A DNA stretch of 64,000 bases, from assembly GCA_026826555.1 (NCBI GenBank), contig JAKSZT010054578.1, positions 318,722 through 382,721 of the forward strand, read 5' to 3'. The notes below the pieces were generated by a model that worked only from the letters and a program-made list of their open reading frames with translations, ran no database searches and was not told where the DNA came from. Each line of letters opens with the position of its first letter. Within the stretch, counting starts at the first letter, position 1. This DNA comes from Tolypeutes matacus (Eukaryota; Chordata; Mammalia; Cingulata; Chlamyphoridae). This document shows, piece after piece, positions 1 to 64,000 of this stretch. The translations under genes and the position numbers were made by a program.

Positions 1-1252
1 TCATGAAGTGGGTTATAGGTCCACTCCTCCATTTACTACCATAGGAATTAGGCATCTTCACCCAGTTTTCTGTGGCTTAAATAAGTAGGGATTTTGTTTT
101 CTTTTTTCACTTAACAAACAGTCTGCAGAGAGATGGTACTGGCATGATTTCAGCTGCTTAACAAAGCCATTCCAGATGACAGTTCTTTCTGATTTTATCT
201 GTTTAGTTTTTCCTGGGCCATTTGTAGCATATTCATTTTATCTGAGTGCTTAGCATTTCATGGTTGCAAGATGACTGTTGCAGCTCATTTATGGGGAAAG
301 ATAAGGAACACCAGGCTTTCTTTTGGCAAGGCTTTATCTTTCCTCCCTTCCTCCCTTCTTTCCTTCTTTTCTTCCTTTTGCCTCATCCCCTCCTTTACTT
401 TCTCCCTTCCTTCCTCCCTTCCTTCTTTCCTTTTTGAAGCCCTTAAGTTAGGTTACCTCTTATTTTTATTGCCCAGAATTATGTCACATGGCCACCTCTA
501 CTCTAAGGGAGACTGAGAAGTCAGGGAACAGGACTGTCATACTTGGTTTAGAACAATCAAGATCAAATGGATACGAAGGCAAGGGAAGTTGGCTAAATTC
601 CCTTCAGCAGCACCATGCTCCCAAACACAGTGAAATAAATTATGGGAAGAAGTGCATCTAACTCCCATCAATTATAGTATTTATAACCCAGACCCCAGGT
701 CCAGCCAAAATGCCCCCACTACAATTAGACGGGGGTGGGAGTCAATAAAGTACATATTCAAATGTTATGTTATCTCTGCATTGGCATGATGGCTAACTTT
801 TACTTTCTTCCTTTTACTCTTATGTATGAATTATTTGCATAAGGAAAAAATAGTATTTAAAGTGCTGGAGACATTTGATCTATGTCTAGGATACCCTCTC
901 CAGATCAGCACTTAGCTCCAGGGTGCCCTCTCTGGCTTAGTCAGGTGATGCAGAGCAAGGCTCCAGAACCAGGAAGAAGATTCCCTATGCATGCTCCTAG
1001 TGATCCTTGAGCTCCTGTCCCTTTGTGGTTCAGTTTCCCTACTACCAGGTTCTAGGGACCATGGGAAATACCTCCATGAGGTCACTAGGGGTTCACTTTC
1101 CTCAGTGTAGCTCCGGGCAGTGGTTCCCTTTTTAGATTTCCACTTGGTTTCCCATTGACAGACTTAAAGGGCAGTAGATGGGGTGCACAGCCTGTCAGAA
1201 AGGCCACGTGTGTACACGTTGCACTGTCACTTGCCCTTTGCCTTTTCTACAG
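1..1252. other. Intronic sequence upstream of exon A
   Basis: I see no exon of the preceding TMD1 part here. The stretch holds a pyrimidine-rich CCTT-type tract at about 335-437 and otherwise unassigned sequence. It ends in a good polypyrimidine tract feeding the exon A acceptor. Confidence 0.6.
335..437. repeat. (CCTT)n-like polypyrimidine tract
   Basis: Imperfect runs of cctt and ccttcctcc units on the + strand. Simple repeat. Apparent open frames here come from the low-complexity sequence. Confidence 0.85.
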
Positions 1253-54897
<53,645 letters not shown>

Positions 54898-55677
54898 GTA
54901 AGTCCAGGTATAGGAGAAGAACTGGAGCGTGAAGCCCGTTTTTTAAATCTTTTTAGTGAAGCAATCCTTTTGGGCCACACAGTGCTATCTGAATTCAGGC
55001 TGAATACTCAGACTCAGAAAAACATTTCTCAAACCCCAAAATGACAGGAAAGGGAGGGTTCCCCGAAATGAGACTAAGTGCATGTCTTTCTAGGATTAAA
55101 CATGTCCCAAAATGAAATTTAAAAGTTAGTTAATGTGTTTGAATTTATTGAGAGATTTATACTTCCATCAGAGAATTTGTGAATGTGCTAGTGATAGGCA
55201 TATAGAAAGCTAGCAAGTGAGAAAAAGGAAATTATTAACTCCAAAGGGAAAAGTTATACAAAAAAGAGCCATAATCATAATATACTTATTTCATGGTCAG
55301 CCGTGAATAACTTTATAATGATGACAAAACTGAGTATTAATTTAACTAAAATTATGATATAACTCCGGTGGGAAGGAAGAGGAGGAGAGGAATATAGGAA
55401 TATGGAAAGGTTTTAAGAAAATGAAACCTTTGCTTCCATAATAGGATGTGAATAGATAATATTTACAACTGAAAATCAAGGGCAAGTGATTAAAACATAT
55501 TATTTAAAAATATGGAGAAACAGTAGCTGAAAAATTGAAGGTGGTTGTACTGGTGAGCAAGCACTGGGGATGGTGAACATTAGGATGTAACTATTTGATT
55601 TTTTAAATTATATTCATGTATTATTTTTATCAAAAATAAAATTTTAAGTTAATTATATTTTTCAAAAATAAAGTAAG
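54898..55677. other. Unassigned intron 8 sequence
   Basis: AT-rich, no exon of the ABCA extracellular loop found, no clear repeat. Confidence 0.45.
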
Positions 55678-56876
55678 GGAGGATTGTGGGAAGATGACAG
55701 AGTAGGAAGCTCCAAGTATCAGTCCCTCCACTAAAACAACTGTTAAATTGGCAAGAACTCAGGACTCTAAAGCAATACTGCACATTCCAAGGAAGAACTG
55801 AAGGAAGAGGTTGGTAAATTGTGGTAAATATTAGTGAATTCCATCCTCTGTGTAGTAGTTACCATCCTCCTATCCCCAAACCATGTGGCCAGCAGCAGTG
55901 GGGACTGCAGCCCAGGAGACTGGTACAGGTTGCTGGTGCCAGGGTACAGTATAAAGAACTAGGTTTCCAAAATCTGGGCTGTGTGGTCTGATTGCTATCA
56001 CTGCTTTTGATCAGCTACTTCAGATCACTGGAAGGGCTGACTCTGAGGGCAGGAACTTTTCCCAGACCCCACAGGGAAAAGCAGCAGAAAAGTCTTCTCT
56101 TTACATTCTCTTTTGGGGACAAAAATAGAAAAAGTCACAAATTGATGATTCCAGCCCTTAATAACCACAATAAAAATGTAAAGCCCAGCAATCCCAGAGG
56201 AATAGCAGGCTTGATTTCCATAGTAATAACAACATAATATTCAGAATGTCCAGTTCTCAGCAAAAAAACTGCAAAACACAAAGAAAAGGGAAGGATAGAC
56301 CATTCACAGGAAAAAAAAGGAATTTGCCAAGAACCATCTCTAAGGAAGCTCATACTTTGAAACTGCTACTCAAAGACTTTAAATTAACTGTCTTAAATAT
56401 GCTCATTGAGCTAAAGGAAACCATATACAAAGAACTATTATCCAGTGTGAGGAGCAAAAAGGAAAAAAAATGAACAGAGCCTAAGAGACCTGTGGGTTAC
56501 CATCAAGCATACCAATATATGCGTATTGGAGTCCCAGAAGGACAAGAGAGAAAGGGGCTGAAAAAGTATTTGAAGATATAGTGGCCAAAACTTTCCCAAA
56601 TCTGGTGAAAGACATAAATATACACATCCAGGAAGCTCAATGAACTCCAAACAGGATAGGACTCTAATGGATCTACACCAAAACACATTAGAGTAAAATT
56701 GTCAAATCCAAAGACAGAGAGGATTTTGAAAGCAGCAAGAGAAAAGCAACTTGTCACATATGGGGGATTCTCTCATAAGATTAACAGTAGATTTATCATC
56801 AAAAAGCATGGAGGCTAGAAGACAGGGGAATAGTATATTTGAAATTCTTTAAAAAATTTTTTTAAAAAAGAAAGAA

Positions 56877-57834
56877 TGCGAATATTCTCACTGTCTTGGT
56901 TTTGTGATAATCAGGGTAGGCTAAACATTCGCTATATTAGAAACCATGCATGTGTCCCCAGACCTAGTTTTTCTTCCTAGGTCTGGTTTTTGAAATGCTG
57001 GTGATAAACTAAGCCTGATTTATTATATGACCATCCTGTATAGGAGAATACTGTAACTTTGGGTATCTTTGGTCAACCTTAAGAGATATAACAGGGGTAC
57101 AGATGTGGCTCAGGTGGTTGGGCATCCATCTCCCATATGAGGAACCTGGGTTTAATCCCTGGGACCTCCCAGTAAAAATAAGAAAAAGAAAAATATAGAA
57201 GGCACGTGGGTCACCAGGCTCTGTGCGCAGATGCACCACCGTGCCCCACAAGCAGGTAAGCCATCAGGCTCCATGAGCATGTGAGCCACCAGGCCCTGTG
57301 AGCCATGCGGCAAGATGATGATGTAACAGGAGAGTGACACAAGGGAGAGCCAAGATGAGATGCACCAAAAACCAGGAACTAAGGTGGTGCAGGCGGTAGG
57401 ATGCCTCTCTCCCATATTGGAGGTTCCAAGGATCGAATCCCAGTGAAGACAGGAGGAGAACGATGAGAAAAGAGGGCAGGAAACAGACACAGAGTCACCT
57501 AGTGAATGGACACAGAAACAGCAAAAATGGTGGGGGAGTGGTAAAAATGGATAAAATAAATAAATAAATGAATCCTTTAAAAAATGTATAGGGGAGGAAG
57601 ATATGGACTATAGTTAGTAGTAATACTTTGATGATGCTCTTTCATGATTTTTTAACAAATGTTTCACAACAATGCAGGGTGCTTGTGTTGGGGGGTGATA
57701 TGTGGGAGCCCTGTATGATGTTATACGTGTTTGTTTTGTAAGTTCACGATGTTTACTGAACACTTATAGTTTATGTATGTTCATGTATGAATGATATACT
57801 TCAATAAATTGTTTAAATATATATATATATATCA
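56877..57834 (+). mobile_element. Retroposed insert in ORF1, itself carrying a SINE
   Basis: Removing it joins ORF1 sequence cleanly. A low-complexity duplicate, ttttttaaaaaagaaagaa, lies on both sides (about 56857 and 57835). Its 3' part (57590-57834) ends in aataaa and a TA run, like a 3' UTR. Parent unknown. Confidence 0.5.
57091..57588 (+). mobile_element. DAS-type SINE, long form
   Basis: Same linker (tagaaggcacgtgg...ccaccaggccc) as the copies at 28342 and 29846, and a second unit with aggatcgaatccc. Confidence 0.88.
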
Positions 57835-57874
57835 TTTTTTAAAAAAAGAAAGAAAACTCAACCAAGAATTCTCT

Positions 57875-58060
57875 TTTTTTTTTTAAGATTTTATTTTTAT
57901 TTATTCATTTATCCCCCCCCCCACCGCTGCCCGTGCTCGCTGGGTCAGCCAACCACGCCACGTGGGCGGGCCTGCCCCCACCAGGAGGCCCCGGGAACCG
58001 AACCCGGGGCCCCCCATATGGCAAACGGGAGCCCCACTGATTGAGCCACAGCCGCCTCCC
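57875..58060 (-). mobile_element. DAS-type SINE, short form
   Basis: Antisense in L1 ORF1. tcaaccaagaattctct is duplicated on both sides. Confidence 0.93.
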
Positions 58061-58113
58061 TCAACCAAGAATTCTCTATCCAGCAAAAGTATTTTTCAAA
58101 AATGAAGGAGAGT

Positions 58114-59440
58114 GGGACATGACTCCCAGGGATGAGCCTCCCTGGCAACGGCCAACTGGCAACACGACTGGAAAAATACCTTGAATAAAAGGGGGAAAAA
58201 GTAAAGACAAATGAGTTTAAGTGGCTAAGAGACTTAAAAGAGAGTCGGGAAGTCATCCCAGAGGTAACGCTTACGCACACCTCCGTAGGATCTCATAGAA
58301 CACCAAAGTGGATATCACCCCACACAGAGGGGCTCCTGAGGGCTCTGGAGACACCCAGGTCCTATATAAGGGGGGATAGCCCCAGAGACTGACACCTTAT
58401 CAGTGGGCTCTATTTTGGAATCTGTGCTCCTGAGAGTGACAGAGTGGACTCAAATAAGTCCTCCCTGCACATGGTTCATCAGTCCCTTCTATTCAAACCT
58501 ATATGTGATGCTGGAGTTTTTAGGTGTACTTCCAGAGACTGGAGCCTCTGGCTTACCTATGTGCCAGGTGTGCGTGGAATCTCGGTGGAGCTGCAACTCC
58601 TACCCTACAGCTTAATGGACTCATCCAAGTCACCTGGCAAGGAGACAACGATGGGTAATGACCATCCCAGGGAATGGAGAGGGCCTGCATCTGCAGGCAG
58701 GATAATCCCACCTACCATATCCATGGGATATAAGCCCTCTCTCACTTGGAGGTGGAGTGGACATCACCATCCCAGTCCCCTCAGGACTGAGGGAAGAACT
58801 ATGGACTAGAGTGGACTTAATGGTATTCTGTTGTACACATATGGTGATTCTAGCAATGGAAGAAATTATAACAGTGAGGTGGAGCTGGTGGCCACTGGAC
58901 ACTTTAGGGGCAGGGAGGGGATGTGCAGTTGAAACACAGGGGCTTTTTCAGGACTTGGGGGTTGTCCTGAGTGCCATTGTGGCGCCTGATGTAGGCCATT
59001 TTTTTTTTTTTTTTAAGATTTTATTTATTTATTCATTTATCCCCCCCTTGCTGCTTGTGCTCGCTGGGTCAGCTAACCACGCCGTGCGGGCGGGCTTGCC
59101 TTCACCAGGAGGCCCTGGGAACCGAACCCAGGGCCTCCCATATGGTAAACAGGAGCCTTACTGATTGAGCCACAGCCGCTTCCCGATGTAGGCCATTTTA
59201 AATCAGCACACACCATTCAGAACTGTGTGGGAGAGAGTGTGGTCTATGATGTGAACTGTGGTCTATGGTTGATGGCAAGGCCCCAGGATGTGTAGGTCCA
59301 TTGAGGGTGATGGGCCACACTTGTGGGAGATATTTGTGTGGGATGTTGTGGGAGGTGTGGGAGGTGGGGAACATGGGAATCCCTGTAGTTTCCATGTAAT
59401 ATTTAGGTAATCTAAGCACCTTTTAAAAAAATAATATATA
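58114..59440 (+). repeat. Long tail repeat, copy 1
   Basis: Starts gggacatgactcccaggg. About 90% or more identical by eye over 740 bases to 63244-64000. It resembles the long 3' region of xenarthran L1, judged from memory. It holds a 113-codon open frame (58471-58809). Confidence 0.75.
59003..59184 (-). mobile_element. DAS-type SINE, short form
   Basis: Inserted in tail copy 1. gatgtaggccatttt is duplicated on both sides. Confidence 0.93.
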
Positions 59441-59577
59441 TATATATATATAACATTTTTGTAAGCAAATGCACATATATGCATATATATTTATATATTA
59501 TTTTACAAATATTGATATGTATTGTGAAAATTTTGATTTTTACCTACAATAAAAATAATTTTAAAAAATGATGGAGA

Positions 59578-59942
59578 GGGAAGCGGATGTGGCTCAGGCA
59601 GCTGGGCTCCTGCCTACCACATGGGAGGTCACTGGTTTGAATCCCGGTGCCTCCTAAAAGAAGACAGTGAGCTGGCGCAGCGGCAGGTGCAGCAAGATAA
59701 CACAAGAGATGTGGGAAGGAAAAACAGAATGAGAGACACAAAAAAGCAGGGAGCGGAGGTGGCTCAAGTGATTAGGCACCTCTCTCCCACATGGGAGGTC
59801 CCAGGTTCAGTTCTTGGTGCCTCCTAAAGAGAAGATGAGCAGATACAGAAAGTACACAGCGAATGGACACAGAGAACAGAGAGCGAGTGCAAAACAATGA
59901 GGCGGGGTGGATACATAAATTTTTAAAAATAAATCTTTAAAA
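59578..59942 (+). mobile_element. DAS-type SINE, dimeric form
   Basis: Head ggaagcggatgtggctcag; second unit gggagcggaggtggctcaag; A-rich tail. Confidence 0.92.
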
Positions 59943-59959
59943 AAAGAGAGAGTGTACTA

Positions 59960-60178
59960 TTGGGAGCGGATGTTGCTCAAGCGGTTGAGCACCTGCTTCC
60001 CACATGAGAGGTCCCGGATTCAGTCCCTGGTGCCTCCTCAAAACAAAAACAAATAACAAGCAAACAAATGAAAAAACCAACTCAGGGGAGCCAATGTGGC
60101 TAACTGTTTGAGCACCAGCTTTCCGCATACAAGGTTCCATATTCAATCCCCAGCCCCAGTACCTGAAAAAAAAAAAAG
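59960..60178 (+). mobile_element. DAS-type SINE, diverged two-unit form
   Basis: Units begin gggagcggatgttgctcaag and ggggagccaatgtggctaac, each with a B-box-like block, ending in an A run. Confidence 0.85.
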
Positions 60179-61697
60179 GAAAAAAATAGCGTGTATTATG
60201 AACAATTATATGCCAACATATTAAAAAACCTGGATGAAATGGACAAATTCCTTAAAACATAAAAATTGCCTAATCTGGCACAAAAAGAAAGAGAAAATCT
60301 CAACAGACCTATAAAAAGTAAAGATTGAGTCAAGAATTTAAAACTTCCCAACAAAGAAAAGTTCAGGACCAGATGGTTTCAACTGCTGGATTCTACCAAA
60401 CATTTAAAGAGGATGATTTATCATCATTCCTTCTCAAACTCTTCTTAAAAAAAAAAAAGAGGAGGAATTCCTAACTCATTCTAGGAGACCAGCATTACCC
60501 TAATAACAAAGTCAGATAAAGACATTACAAGAAAAGAAAATAACAAACAAATATCATTTATGAATATAGATGGAAACATCCTCAGCAAAATATTGGAAAA
60601 CAAAATCCAGCAGTATATTAAAACTATTATTTACCATCACCAATTGGGATTTATTTCAGAAATGCGAGGATGGTTCAACATAAGAAAATCAATCAATACA
60701 ATATACCACATTAATAGACTGAAGGAAGAAAAAGACATGATAATATTGATTGTGCAGAAAAAGCATTTGACAAAATCCAACACTCTTACATGATTAGAAA
60801 AAAAAAAACCACTCAGATAATTAGGAATAGAAGGGAACATTCTCAACATGATAAAAGGCATTTATGAAAAGCGCACAGCAAACATCACACTCAATAGTGA
60901 AAGATTGAAAGCTTCCCCCCTAAGTTCAGGAAGATAACAAGCATCCCCACTATTACCAATGCTATTCAACATTTTACTGGAAGTTCTAGCCAGAACAATC
61001 AGACAAGAGAAAGAATTAAAGGCATCCAAATTGGGAAGGAAGAAGTCAAGTCATCTGTATTCAAGGATGATATGATCCTGAAAGGGAAAATCCCAAAGAA
61101 AGCTACTAGAACTAATGAACATGTTCAGCAAAGTTGTAAGATAATAAGATAAACACACAGAAGTCATTTGGGTTTCTGTACATGTCTTGAACAATCTGAA
61201 AAGGAAATCAGGAAGACAATTTCATTTACAGTAGCATCTAAAAGAATAAAATACATTGGAATAAATTTAACCAGATAGTGAAAGACTTGTACACTGAAAA
61301 CTACAAAACATTGCTGAATGAAATTTAAAAAGACCTAAATAAATGGAAAGACATCTCATGTTCACAGATTGTAAGACTTAATATTTTTGAGATGTCAATT
61401 TTGCCTAAAGTGATCTACAAAATCCTTGTAATCCCTAACAAAATTCCTGCAGCCTTTTTTTGCAGAAATGGAAAAAGCTGATTCTCAAATTCATGTGGAA
61501 TTGTAAGATACCTTGAATAGCCAAAACAACCTTGAAAAAGAACAAAGTTGGAAGACTCAAACTTCTTAATTTAAAAACTTACTACAAAGCTATAGTAATT
61601 AAAATAGTATGGTACTGGTATAAGAATAGACATATAGACCAATGAAATAGAATTAAGAGTCCAGAGATAAATCCCTACATTTACTCCCTATTGATTC

Positions 61698-61728
<31 letters not shown>

Positions 61729-61807
61729 GGGAGGTACCGGGGATCGAACCCCGGTCTCTCCATATGGTAGACGGACGCCGAACCTCTTGAGCCACATCCG
61801 TTTCCCA
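61698..61807 (-). mobile_element. DAS-type SINE, tRNA-like part
   Basis: Antisense unit with poly-T of about 28. ctattgattct is duplicated on both sides. Confidence 0.92.
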
Positions 61808-62093
61808 CCCCCTATTGATTCTGATAAGGGTTCCAAGTCCATTCAATAGGGAAATAATAGTCTCTTCAACAAATCGTGCTGGGACAACTGGAAATCCACA
61901 GGCAAAATAATGAATGTGGACCCCAACCTCTTACCATATACAAAAATTAATTCAAAATGATCAAAGACATAAATATAAGGGTTAATACTATAAAACATTT
62001 ACAAAAACCATAGGGAAACATCTTCAGGGCCTTATAGTAGGTAGTGAATTTTTAGATTTTACACCAAAAACACAAGCAACAAAAGAAAAATAG

Positions 62094-62510
62094 GGAAACA
62101 GATGTGGCTCAAGTGATTGGGCTCCTGTCTACCATGTAGGAGGTCCTGGTGACCTGGTGAAAGGCAAGCTGGCCCGCATGGCGAGCTGGCCCACATGGAG
62201 TGCTGGCCCGCGCAGGAGTGTTGACCCATGCAGAGAGCTGCCGCAGCAAGATGATGCAACAAAAAGAGACACAGAGAAGTGACAATAAGAGATGCAGCAG
62301 AGCAGGAAGCTGAGGTGGTGCAAGAGATTTAGCGCCTCCCTCCCACTCTGGAAAGTCCCAGAATCAGTTCCTGGTGCCGCCTAAGGAGAAGACAAGCAGA
62401 CACAGAAGAACACAGAGAGCAGACAGACAGCAAGTGCAAAACAATGAGGTGAGGGGGCGGGGTACAGGGGAAAAATAAGTAAATCTTAAAAAAAAAAAGA
62501 AAAAAAAAAG
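62094..62510 (+). mobile_element. DAS-type SINE, dimeric form
   Basis: gggaaacagatgtggctcaa head, second unit before ctaaggagaagacaagcag, A-rich tail. Confidence 0.9.
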
Positions 62511-62638
62511 TCACCTGATAATGCAGTGATAAAAGGAAACAATAATAAAAATAACTTTTTTTATTTTTTATTTTTTAATTTTTTTGTTTTTTCCCATTTT
62601 TTGAATGTCCCAATCCTTTAATTTTATTTTATTTTTAG

Positions 62639-62661
62639 GTGTGTGTGTGTGTGTGTGTGTT
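62639..62661. repeat. (TG)n microsatellite
   Basis: About eleven tandem tg units. Confidence 0.9.
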
Positions 62662-63243
62662 TTTCTCTGAGTTTACTTGTATTTTCTCTCTTACATTTAA
62701 CTTATCATTATTATTTCATTTTCCTATTAATTGTATTCGGCTATTATACATCTATAATATAATATAAGAATATTCATCTTCAAGGAAGGTTTAGATCACA
62801 GACAGGTTACAATGGGGGCAGCAGAGGATCATTGGTGGGGGGTGTCTGGGATGGGGGTTTCATGGGAGGAAGTTCACCTGAATATACATGAAAGATATAT
62901 AAAATTGTTCAAATGATCAAGGGGTGGGGCATGGTCACAGTGGGTTGATACTCAATAAATGAGGGAATACTGAATTCCCTGCCTGGAGAGCTCTGCCACA
63001 TTCTCCAAGGGAGCAGCAACAGTCCCCCAAGTGCAGGGGCAGTGTCTGGCAAAGGAGGATGGTCCACTGAAGGGCTCTTGTTATTGATGACTAGCCTTAC
63101 AAGTCTTTGCTCTTGTATTTTGAAACTTAGCCTACAGTTATGGGATACCTAAGGGTTGCCATCTGAGAACCTCCTTGTTGCTCAAATGTGGCCTATCTCT
63201 AAGCCAAACTCAGCATATGAATGCATTACTTTCCCCCCAGCAT

Positions 63244-64000
63244 GGGACATGACTCCCGGGGATGAGCCTCCCTGGCAATGAGGGATTAATACCAAGTGCC
63301 AGCTAGCAATACAACTGGAAAAATACCTTGAATAAAAGGGGGAAAAGGTAAAGACAAATGAGTTCATGTGGCTAAGAAACTTCAAAGGTAGTCAAGAGGT
63401 CATCCCAGAGGTAACACTTATGCATACCTCAGTAGGATCTCATAGAACACCAAAGTGGATATCACCCCACACAGGGGCTCCTGAGGGCTCTGGAGACACC
63501 CAGGTCCTATATTAGAGGGGATAGCTCCAGAGATTGTTGCCTTATCAGTGGGCTCTATTTTGGAATCTGTGCTCCTGAGAGTGACAGAGTTGGACTTAAA
63601 TATTTAAGTCCTCCCTGCATATGGTCCATCAGTCCCTTCTATTCAAACCTATATGTGATGCTGGAGTTTGTAGGTGTACTTCCAGAAACTGGAGCCTCTG
63701 GCCTACCTATGTGCCAGCTGTGCCTGGAATCTCGGTGGAGCTGCAACTCCTACTCTACAGCTCAATGGACTCACCCAAGTCACCTGGTGAGGAGACAATG
63801 ATGGACAACGCCCATCCCAGGGAATGGAGAGAGCCTGCAGCTGCAGGCAGGATAATCCCATCTACCGTATCCATGGGATATAAGACCTCTCTCACTTGGA
63901 GGTGGAGTGGACATCACCATCCCAGACTCCTCAGGATTTGGGGAAGAGCTATGGACTAGAGTGGACTCACTGGTATTCTGTTGTAGACATATTGTGATTC
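63244..64000 (+). repeat. Long tail repeat, copy 2 (cut by the window end)
   Basis: Direct repeat of 58114-58850, offset 5130-5150 bases. It also has an open frame at the same place (63621-63959). Continues past the window. Confidence 0.75.

Larger units (their letters stand above)
55678..59575 (+). mobile_element. Half-L1-like element: 5' UTR, ORF1, long tail, no ORF2
   Basis: 55678 begins with an L1 5' leader (gggaggattgtgggaagatg). ORF1 follows, broken by stops, to about 58107 (aaagcagcaagagaaaagc, ctctatccagcaaaagtat). Directly after the ORF1 end comes a long tail sequence (58114-59440) that elsewhere in the window follows an ORF2-bearing L1. Insertions lie at 56877-57834, 57875-58060 and 59003-59184. 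Confidence 0.6.
60180..63240 (+). mobile_element. Sense L1 ORF2 and start of its tail
   Basis: Sense ORF2 from the reverse transcriptase (60560-60793 reads HHQLGFISEMRGWFNIRKSI, an L1 RT segment) to its C-terminal end near 62090; the catalytic block near 61060 reads KDDMIL. Frames are broken. Two SINEs interrupt it. A T-rich stretch and a (TG)n run at 62639-62661 lead into the tail. Confidence 0.75.

Noticed and set aside
246..516. Serine/leucine/phenylalanine-rich small proteins
   Set aside because: Translations of a CCTT-type pyrimidine tract.
1..1252. Preceding ABCA exon
   Set aside because: No frame resembling the end of TMD1 or the start of the NBD was seen before 1253.
58444..58809. 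Conserved 121-codon gene
   Set aside because: It belongs to a repeated tail sequence, and the differences from the second copy look neutral; kept only as a low-interest observation.
54898..64000. Next ABCA exon
   Set aside because: I looked for the following extracellular-loop segment and found no matching frame with splice sites; only repeats and unassigned sequence.

Overview
This window looks like nuclear DNA of a xenarthran mammal, most likely an armadillo (Dasypus). The main reason is about 26 copies or pieces of a tRNA-derived SINE whose head reads 'ggaagcggatgtggctca'. This is the DAS-SINE type that fills armadillo genomes. Many copies have target-site duplications (TSDs) and lie inside L1 elements or LTRs. 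The species call is an inference from repeat type.

The only cellular gene I can support is the middle of an ABC transporter of the ABCA3-like clade (ABCA3/14/15/16/17) on the + strand. Eight coding exons (1253-1382, 3746-3900, 6439-6594, 6804-7014, 9082-9232, 18299-18397, 52615-52777, 54591-54897) splice in phase into about 457 codons. They cover all of nucleotide-binding domain 1 (Walker A, Q-loop, LSGGM signature, Walker B, H-loop), the linker, and the first membrane helix of the second half-transporter. The gene starts upstream of the window and continues beyond it. Intron 6 alone is 34 kb.

The rest is intronic repeat. 1-11 kb: fairly quiet introns with L1, L2 and MIR pieces, and one abrupt GC-rich island (about 6380-7110) holding two exons and the intron between them. 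11.4-16.2 kb: antisense L1. 16.2-18.3 kb: ancient repeats (ERVL/MaLR, L1ME, MIR). 18.8-42.8 kb: mostly antisense L1 carrying many nested insertions (solo LTRs, DAS-SINEs, a PCBD2-like processed pseudogene, a solo class I LTR). 42.85-48.3 kb: a broken ERVL provirus with a tRNA-Leu primer site. 48.3-54.6 kb: older repeats and the next two exons. 55.7-64 kb: sense-strand L1-type elements, one of them ORF1 plus tail without ORF2 (half-L1-like), with two direct copies of a long tail sequence.

The points most worth a second look are the GC-rich island (possible gene conversion from ABCA3), a retroposon that carried an ancient MIR into a younger L1, the half-L1-like elements, a class I solo LTR with a duplicated U3 block, and a TSD-flanked retroposon that begins with LTR-like R-U5 sequence. 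I found no bacterial-type system, CRISPR array or RNA gene.
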